From positions 1-64,000 of the forward strand of contig JANXCE010000004.1 of the NCBI GenBank assembly GCA_025059715.1: a DNA stretch of 64,000 bases. Reading direction: 5' to 3'. Both the position numbers and the translations under genes were made by a program. The stretch comes from Caldimicrobium sp. Its GTDB lineage: Bacteria > Desulfobacterota > Thermodesulfobacteria > Thermodesulfobacteriales > Thermodesulfobacteriaceae. Shown piece after piece: positions 57,118 to 64,000 of this stretch. Every line of letters starts with the position of its first letter. The stretch's first letter is position 1. The notes below the pieces were generated by a model, which saw only the letters and a list, made by a program, of their open reading frames with translations, did not search any database and had not been told where the DNA came from.

Positions 57118-57942
57118 ATGAGCTTAAATGTTAAGGTTATAATTTTTCTCCTTTTATTTTTTGTCTTAGGCTCTAAGATGACCTATGCTAAAGAGTGGGC
57201 TATTTCCTCTTATCCACTCTTTAAAATAATGCAGGAAATTTTTAAGGAAGAGAGCCTTTATCTTATTCAACCCCCAAGGGGAGAGTTTCACTTTGCTGAG
57301 CTAAGCCCTAAGGAGTGGCAAAGATTAAAAGGTGCGGAGCTTGTTTTTGTTGTGGGAACCGAGCCTTGGGCGTCAAGGTTAATAAAGACCCTTCCAAATG
57401 AGAAGGTTCTATCTCTTTTAGAGACCAATGAAAAACCAGTAGATCCCCATTTGTGGTTTGACCTTGAGAGATTAGAAAGGAAATTAAAAACCCTTGTAGA
57501 ACTACCTCAAGTAAAGGCTAAGCCCCTTTATGCTACTTATTATAAAAGAAGTGAAGAATTTCTGCAAAGGGTTCGAACCCTCAGAGAGGCTTATGGCACT
57601 TTAAAAAAATGTCCCCAGAGGGAATTATACATCATAGGGCACAGCGTTTTCTATTATTTATTCAAGGACCTCTCTATTCAGGAAAGGCCTCTTATAAGGG
57701 GGCATCACCATGGAGAGATTAGTGCCAAAAAATTAAAAGAGGTAATCCAATTAGCCAAGGAGAGAAAGATTAAAGCCCTCCTCTTGACAGAAAGGGAATT
57801 TATTAAATATAAGAAAACCTTTGAAAAAGAGGGATTAGAGATTTTAGAGGCCTGGTCTGGAGATTATGATAGACCTGGAGATTTGGTTACGCTTCTTGAG
57901 GATAATTTAAAGGTTTTTAAAAAAGCACTTAATTGTCCTTAA
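57118..57942 (+). CDS. Zinc ABC transporter substrate-binding protein (ZnuA-like)
   Basis: Signal peptide; GAELVFVVGTEPW, PVDPHLWFD, IIGHSVFYYL, ALLLTEREF. Confidence 0.82.
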   Translation: MSLNVKVIIFLLLFFVLGSKMTYAKEWAISSYPLFKIMQEIFKEESLYLIQPPRGEFHFAELSPKEWQRLKGAELVFVVGTEPWASRLIKTLPNEKVLSLLETNEKPVDPHLWFDLERLERKLKTLVELPQVKAKPLYATYYKRSEEFLQRVRTLREAYGTLKKCPQRELYIIGHSVFYYLFKDLSIQERPLIRGHHHGEISAKKLKEVIQLAKERKIKALLLTEREFIKYKKTFEKEGLEILEAWSGDYDRPGDLVTLLEDNLKVFKKALNCP

Positions 57943-60554
57943 AAGGAGACCCTATGAGAGGAATACTTAAATTGAAAATCCTTTTGGTGATAGTTTTAAC
58001 TTTAGTTGCGGGAATTTTACTGTTACCAACTTTAATTCCAGACCTCCCTCCTTGGTTTACTAAGTACATATACAGGGGCCAACTTAAGCTCGGGTTAGAT
58101 CTTAAGGGAGGAGTTCATCTGGTGCTCAAGCCTGATCTCGATAAGGCTCTACAGAATCAACTTGAGAATTATCTGCGAGATATTAGGCAAAACTTAGAAA
58201 AGAGGGGTATTAACTTTGAATTGCAAAGAGAGCCTTTTAGAGCTACCTTCAGACTATTTAAAGAAGAGGATTTAATGGTCTTTAAAAAAGAGATAATTGG
58301 TGGTTTGAAAGAACTTTCCATTGAGAGCGAAAAAAGAGAAAAAGATGCCTTTGTGCTTGTGTTAGGGCTTTCTTCGGAGCGTGAGGGGTTTATCCGTGAA
58401 AATCTTGTTAATCAGCTTCTTGAGGTTCTGAGAAATAGGATTGACCAATTCGGTGTCTCTGAACCTATTATTACCAAACATGGTAAGGACAAGGTAGTAG
58501 TGCAATTGCCTGGGATAAAGGATCCTGAAAGGGCACTTAGACTTATAGGACAGACCGCTCAACTTGAATTCAAACTGGTGGATGAGGAGACTCAGACGAA
58601 AATTAATATTAATACCCTTGTCAATGTCCTTACTCAGGAAGGAAGAATAAAGGATCTGCACAATATCGAAGAGTGGCGCTCCGCTCTTAAACCATATCTT
58701 CCTCCAGACACAGAGTTTTATTTCTTGGTTGAAAAAGACAGAGAGACTGGCCAGATCACTCGAAGCCCCATATTATTGAAGAGAGAAACTCTTCTTACTG
58801 GAGAATATCTAAGGAATGCTCAAGTGCGCATTGATCCGAATTTTAATGAACCCTATGTTTGGATTCAATTCAATGAGAGGGGTGCCAAGATTTTTGAAGC
58901 AATTACCGCTATTAATGTGGGTAAGCGATTAGCCATAGTGCTTGATGATGTAGTGAGGTCTGCACCGGTGATTAGAGAGAAGATCTCAGGGGGGGAGGCT
59001 CAGATAACAGGCTCTTTTACCCTGGAAGAAGCTCAAGATCTCTCCTTAGTTCTAAGGGCTGGGGCTCTGCCTGCACCAGTTAAAATCCTCCAAAATATCA
59101 CCATCGGGCCCTCTTTAGGTAAAGACTCTATTGAAAAGGGAATAAAAGCGGGTCTCATAGGGGCCTTAGCGGTGATTATCTTTGCCCTTATTTACTATAA
59201 GATTTCTGGATTAGTAGCAGTCATAGCCCTGATATTGAATATCTATTATCTTATTGCCCTTCTCTCCGCCTTTCAAGCTACTTTGACCTTACCCGGCATT
59301 GCAGGTATTATTCTCAGTATTGGCATGGGGATAGACTCAAATGTTCTTATCTTTGAAAGAATTAGAGAAGAGCTTAGGTTGGGAAGAACCTCCTATTCTG
59401 CGGTATTTCAAGGTTATAGCAAGGCCTTTTGGACTATATTTGATGCCCATATCACTGTGTTAATAACTTCCCTAATTCTGTTCATCTTTGGCACCGGGCC
59501 CATAAGAGGTTTTGCCGTCACCCTCTCAATTTCTATTTTGGTTAATCTATTCACTGCAATCTTTGCTACCAAAATCTTTTACGAATACCTTTATGATAAG
59601 GGCAAAGAGCTAAAGGTTTCTTTTTTGTCCCTGCTGGAGAGACCCAATTTCGATTTCATGAAATATAAAAGGATCTTCGGGATAATTTCTCTGGTTTTAT
59701 GTTCAGTAGGTATTTTGGGCTTCTTTTTAACTCTGGCAGGAAGAGCTAATTTGGGTATCGATTTTACTGGTGGAACTCTCCTTTATCTTAAGACCGAAAA
59801 ACCCCCTATTTTAGAGGAGATAAGGAAAACTCTTAAAGAGGCTGGTTTTCCCGATGTGGTTCTACAAGATGTAAAGGGAGAGAACATGCTCCTTCTTAAA
59901 ATCAAAAGTGAAAGGGAGACTCTAACTGAGGAAGTAAATCGCATAGTAAGTGCCCTCTCCCAGAAGCTTCCAGAGTTAAAAATTCAAGTTTTAGCCAAAG
60001 AAGAGATTGGAGGTGTTATTAGTAAAGAGTTACAGAAAAAGGCTATCTTTGCAGTTCTTGGAGCTGTGATTGGTATCATCCTCTATCTCAGTTTTAGATT
60101 TAATCTTTATTTTGGTATTGCGGCTGGGCTTGCAACTTTTCACGATGTCATCGGAGTTTTTGCAATCTTTTACATGTTGGGGCTCGAAATTAATCTTCTT
60201 TTCATAACTGCCCTTTTGACTATAGCAGGTTATTCTCTTACAGATACAGTAGTCATTTTTGATCGTATTAGAGAGGTCATTTTAAAGGAAGAGATTTCAG
60301 GAGATTTTGACGCCCTCATTAATAGAAGTTTAAATGAAGTATTCTCTCGAACAATCATAACAACCCTAACCACTCTTTTTGGCTCTTTAGCCCTTTTATT
60401 TTTTGGAGGAATTGTGATTAGAGATTTTGCCCTGGCCTTGACTTTGGGCTTTATTCTTGGCACCTATAGTTCCATTTTTATTGCCTCACCTCTTTTGAAA
60501 CTTTTGCACAAGGGAAAAATTCCTGAGCTCAAAAAAGCGGAAGAGATGTTATAA
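57933..60554 (+). CDS. secDF: Fused protein translocase SecD-SecF
   Basis: SecD (LKLGLDLKGGVHLVL, PGIAGIILSIGMGIDSNVLIFERIREE) and SecF (LGIDFTGGTLL, LTIAGYSLTDTVVIFDRIRE) in one ORF. Confidence 0.95.
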   Translation: MSLKGDPMRGILKLKILLVIVLTLVAGILLLPTLIPDLPPWFTKYIYRGQLKLGLDLKGGVHLVLKPDLDKALQNQLENYLRDIRQNLEKRGINFELQREPFRATFRLFKEEDLMVFKKEIIGGLKELSIESEKREKDAFVLVLGLSSEREGFIRENLVNQLLEVLRNRIDQFGVSEPIITKHGKDKVVVQLPGIKDPERALRLIGQTAQLEFKLVDEETQTKININTLVNVLTQEGRIKDLHNIEEWRSALKPYLPPDTEFYFLVEKDRETGQITRSPILLKRETLLTGEYLRNAQVRIDPNFNEPYVWIQFNERGAKIFEAITAINVGKRLAIVLDDVVRSAPVIREKISGGEAQITGSFTLEEAQDLSLVLRAGALPAPVKILQNITIGPSLGKDSIEKGIKAGLIGALAVIIFALIYYKISGLVAVIALILNIYYLIALLSAFQATLTLPGIAGIILSIGMGIDSNVLIFERIREELRLGRTSYSAVFQGYSKAFWTIFDAHITVLITSLILFIFGTGPIRGFAVTLSISILVNLFTAIFATKIFYEYLYDKGKELKVSFLSLLERPNFDFMKYKRIFGIISLVLCSVGILGFFLTLAGRANLGIDFTGGTLLYLKTEKPPILEEIRKTLKEAGFPDVVLQDVKGENMLLLKIKSERETLTEEVNRIVSALSQKLPELKIQVLAKEEIGGVISKELQKKAIFAVLGAVIGIILYLSFRFNLYFGIAAGLATFHDVIGVFAIFYMLGLEINLLFITALLTIAGYSLTDTVVIFDRIREVILKEEISGDFDALINRSLNEVFSRTIITTLTTLFGSLALLFFGGIVIRDFALALTLGFILGTYSSIFIASPLLKLLHKGKIPELKKAEEML

Positions 60555-61487
60555 AAGCAAGTCCCCCACTTTAAGTCTTTGCCCTATTGCAAATTGATAG
60601 GCGGATACCCTTTGTCTTCCCTCAAGTTGAACTTCCTTTAGCAGAAGGGCTCCCTTTGTGGTAGCAACCAAAAGGCCTTCTTTATCAATCTTTATTATGG
60701 ACCCTACTGGATGTCCCATAATATTGGGCATAGCCTTAGCAGAGTGTATTTTTAGGATTTTGTCTCTAAATTTAGTGTAGGTTCCAGGCCAGGGGTAAAA
60801 GGCTCTTACTTTTCTCTCAATTAGAGTGGCCTCTTCATTAAAGGTTATGTATCCATCCTCCTTCTTAATCAATGGAGCATAGGTTGCCTCTTCATGATTT
60901 TGGGGCTTTGGTATAAGTTTGCCATCTTTTAAAAGAGTTAAGGCCTCCTCTAAGGCATGGACAGATAATTCAGAAAGTTTTTCTGTTAAAGAGATACTGT
61001 TGTCTTCCTCCGCTATGGCTATTTTTTTTTGTAAAAGTATGGGACCGGTATCTAACCCCTCATCCATAAGCATTATGGTAACCCCAGTTTCTATCTCGCC
61101 ATTTAGTAGAGTCCATTGCACAGGGGATGCCCCTCTATACTTTGGAAGAAGGGAAAGATGGATATTCCAGGCACCCTCCCTTGGGATTTCAAGTAACTCC
61201 TTTGGTAGAATCTTTCCGTAGGCAAAAACTATTATTAAATCAGGGCTTAAATCCTCCATCTGTCTCAAAAAAGTTTCCTCTTTAATTTTGTTTGGCTCAA
61301 AAATCTTGAGATTTCTCTCTTGAGCCCAAATCTTTACTGGGGAGGGAAGGATTTTGAGTCCCCTTCCCTTAGGTTTATCAGGTTGGGTAACTATACCTAC
61401 CAGCTCTTCATTCCGATACAAAAATTCAAGCACTGGGAGAACAAATTTAGGAGAGCCAAAAAAAACAATCTGATATTTATGGTTCAT
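60549..61487 (-). CDS. fmt: Methionyl-tRNA formyltransferase
   Basis: [51 protein letters not shown]. Confidence 0.95.
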   Translation of the reverse strand: MNHKYQIVFFGSPKFVLPVLEFLYRNEELVGIVTQPDKPKGRGLKILPSPVKIWAQERNLKIFEPNKIKEETFLRQMEDLSPDLIIVFAYGKILPKELLEIPREGAWNIHLSLLPKYRGASPVQWTLLNGEIETGVTIMLMDEGLDTGPILLQKKIAIAEEDNSISLTEKLSELSVHALEEALTLLKDGKLIPKPQNHEEATYAPLIKKEDGYITFNEEATLIERKVRAFYPWPGTYTKFRDKILKIHSAKAMPNIMGHPVGSIIKIDKEGLLVATTKGALLLKEVQLEGRQRVSAYQFAIGQRLKVGDLLL

Positions 61488-64000
61488 TGTAATATAGCCT
61501 TTCTAAATTCGAACTCTCCACCATCTCTAACGTCAATTATGATTTTATCTGCTTCATTGAAAGTTCCCTCAAGAATGCGCATAGAAAGAGGATTTTCAAT
61601 ATAACGTTGTATAACTCTTTTAAGAGGTCTTGCGCCAAAGAGAGGATCAAAGCCAATTTGGGAAAGTAATGTTTTTGCCTTCTCTGTCAGCTCTACATAA
61701 AGCCCCTTTTCTTGTAAGCGAGCGTTTAAATTTTTGATCTGAATATCTACTATTTGCATAATGTGTTCCATAGTAAGGTTGTTAAATATTATTATCTCAT
61801 CAATTCGATTTAAAAACTCCGGTCTGAAGGTGCTTTTGAGGAGATCAAAAATTTTATGCTCAATCTCTTTTCTATCCAAAAAGGTATCCTGAAAATAGTG
61901 GCTTCCCACATTAGAAGTCATTATAATTATTGTATTTTTAAAATCAACGGTTCTACCTTTACCATCGGTTAATCTTCCATCGTCGAGAACTTGAAGTAAG
62001 ATATTAAATACCTCGGGGTGAGCCTTTTCGACTTCGTCAAAAAGAATAACCGAATAAGGTTTTCTTCTAACAGCTTCGGTAAGCTGACCGCCTTCCTCAT
62101 ACCCAACATATCCCGGAGGTGCCCCGATAAGTCTTGCTACCGAGTGTTTTTCCATATATTCACTCATGTCAATTCTAATCATAGCTTGTTCGGTGTCAAA
62201 CATGAACTCCGCTAAGGCCTTAGCAAGCTCTGTCTTACCCACCCCTGTTGGTCCAATGAAGAGAAAGGAGCCTATAGGACGATTAGGATCTTTGAGCCCC
62301 GCTCTTGCCCTTCTAATAGCATTTGCAATGGCAGAAATTGCATGTTCCTGTCCTACTACTCTCTCTTTGAGTTTCTCTTCAATTCTCAATAACTTTTCTC
62401 TCTCACTTTCCAAAAGCCTTTTGACGGGAATACCAGTCCACTTAGAAATAATTTCCGCAATATCTTCTTCATCAACTTCCTCTTTTAAAAAGCTTTTCTC
62501 CCTCTGAAGTTCAGAAAGTTTTTGATTTTCCACTTCTAACTCTTTTTGGAGTTGAGGGATCTGGCCATATATGATCTCCGCCACTCTATTCAGATCTCCT
62601 TTTCTTTCCGCCTGTTGGGCTTCGATCTTTAATTGATCTATTTTCTCCTTTAATCTTCTTATTTTTTGAATTATTTCTTTTTCTTTTAACCACTGAGCTT
62701 TTAGATTCTCCGCTTGAGTTCTCAGATCATTAAGTTGTTCAAGGATCCTTTGTAATCTCTCTTTTGCCTTGGGATCAGTTTCTTTCTCTAAAGCTACTTT
62801 TTCGATTTCAAGTTGTTTAATCTTTCTCTCAATTTCGTCAATCTCAGTGGGCATTGAATCGATTTCAATGCGCAATTTTGCACAGGCCTCGTCAATAAGA
62901 TCTATAGCTTTATCAGGTAAATATCTATCACTAATATAGCGATGAGAAAGTGTAACTGCAGCCACAATAGCGTTGTCAGTTATACGAACACCGTGATGCA
63001 CCTCGTATTTTTCTTTTAATCCTCGTAAAATAGCTATGGCTTGTTCTGGGGTTGGTTCATCTACATATACTGGTTGAAATCTTCTCTCTAAGGCTGGATC
63101 TTTTTCAATATATTTTCTATATTCTTCAATCGTAGTTGCCCCTATACAGCGTAGCTCACCTCGGGCTAAAGCTGGTTTTAACATATTAGCCGCATCCATG
63201 GCCCCTTCTGCCGCACCAGCGCCTACAATAGTGTGAATCTCGTCAATAAATAGAATAATCTCTCCCTCACTTGCCTGAACTTCTCTAATTACTCCTTTGA
63301 GTCTATCTTCAAATTCCCCTCTATATTTTGTTCCCGCAAGAAGGGCACCTAAGTCCAGTTGAATGATTCTCTTATTTTTTAAAATCTCTGGCACATCCCC
63401 TGCAACAATTCTCTGAGCCAATCCTTCCACGATTGCAGTTTTACCTACACCAGGTTCTCCTACTAAAACAGGATTATTTTTAGTTCTTCTACTTAGGATA
63501 TGCATAACCCTTCTAATTTCCTCGTCTCTTCCGATAACTGGATCAAGTTTTCCAGCCTTAGCTAAACTAGTAAGATCTCTACCAAATTTTTCTAAGGCCT
63601 GATATTGTTCCTCGGGATTTTGGTCAGTTATCCTTCTGCCCCTTCTAATCTGATTAATTATCTCCTTAGTAGAGCTAAAAGTGGCTCCTCTTCTTCTTAG
63701 TAAATCTCCAGCTTTAGTGGAACTATCTAAGATACTAAGAAAAAGATGTTCGGTAGAGATAAATTCGTCTCTCATTTCTTTAGCTAAGGCTTCCGCTCTA
63801 TCCAGAACCTGTTTTGCATTAATGGAGAGATAAAGTTGATAGGCACCAGTAGAAATCCTTGGAAAAGTGTTTAAAATCTCTTCAAGTTCAGACAATAAGA
63901 TCTTGGAATTTATGCCCAGTCTATCTAAGATGATTGGAATTATTCCTCCCTCTTGTTCAATCAGAGCCTTTAGTATATGCTCTGGTTCCAGTTGAGCATG
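61484..64000 (-). CDS. clpB: Chaperone ClpB (5' part beyond the window)
   Basis: Two AAA+ modules ([30 protein letters not shown]); frame stays open to 64000 as ..[40 protein letters not shown]. Confidence 0.95.
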   Translation of the reverse strand, partial: HAQLEPEHILKALIEQEGGIIPIILDRLGINSKILLSELEEILNTFPRISTGAYQLYLSINAKQVLDRAEALAKEMRDEFISTEHLFLSILDSSTKAGDLLRRRGATFSSTKEIINQIRRGRRITDQNPEEQYQALEKFGRDLTSLAKAGKLDPVIGRDEEIRRVMHILSRRTKNNPVLVGEPGVGKTAIVEGLAQRIVAGDVPEILKNKRIIQLDLGALLAGTKYRGEFEDRLKGVIREVQASEGEIILFIDEIHTIVGAGAAEGAMDAANMLKPALARGELRCIGATTIEEYRKYIEKDPALERRFQPVYVDEPTPEQAIAILRGLKEKYEVHHGVRITDNAIVAAVTLSHRYISDRYLPDKAIDLIDEACAKLRIEIDSMPTEIDEIERKIKQLEIEKVALEKETDPKAKERLQRILEQLNDLRTQAENLKAQWLKEKEIIQKIRRLKEKIDQLKIEAQQAERKGDLNRVAEIIYGQIPQLQKELEVENQKLSELQREKSFLKEEVDEEDIAEIISKWTGIPVKRLLESEREKLLRIEEKLKERVVGQEHAISAIANAIRRARAGLKDPNRPIGSFLFIGPTGVGKTELAKALAEFMFDTEQAMIRIDMSEYMEKHSVARLIGAPPGYVGYEEGGQLTEAVRRKPYSVILFDEVEKAHPEVFNILLQVLDDGRLTDGKGRTVDFKNTIIIMTSNVGSHYFQDTFLDRKEIEHKIFDLLKSTFRPEFLNRIDEIIIFNNLTMEHIMQIVDIQIKNLNARLQEKGLYVELTEKAKTLLSQIGFDPLFGARPLKRVIQRYIENPLSMRILEGTFNEADKIIIDVRDGGEFEFRKAILQ

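Overview
The window is AT-rich bacterial chromosome, dense with genes; gene content suggests a thermophilic, flagellated, Gram-negative bacterium, possibly Thermodesulfobacteria-like (inference). Core content: a long flagellar/chemotaxis run (fliL-M-N-O-P-Q-R, flhB-A-F-G, fliA, cheY, three poorly characterised genes, a PK_C-like gene, cheY2, cheB, cheR, cheA, a DnaJ-like gene, cheW), an lptA-lptB-rpoN-hpf-rapZ cluster, a gap / PPDK-like / divergent gap / nusB cluster, and housekeeping genes (rnr, cmk, glmS, rsfS, hflX, secDF, fmt, clpB). There is one tRNA-Pro(CGG). Accessory parts (1-3.1 kb, 6.25-7.1 kb, 50.2-52.6 kb) hold decayed insertion-sequence copies, a truncated McrB-like gene, a tandemly duplicated coiled-coil gene family and a decayed pilin paralogue. 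The most striking signal is an in-frame TGA in selD, missed by the ORF track. It falls at the position of the E. coli SelD catalytic Cys17 and is followed by a bSECIS-like hairpin, so the gene probably encodes a selenocysteine-containing SelD. Also notable: a 1366-aa PPDK-like protein lacking the C-terminal TIM barrel and placed between two GAPDH paralogues, non-canonical genes embedded in the chemotaxis operon, and an IS family whose right ends abut homopolymer runs and whose left ends abut outward TTGAC boxes.
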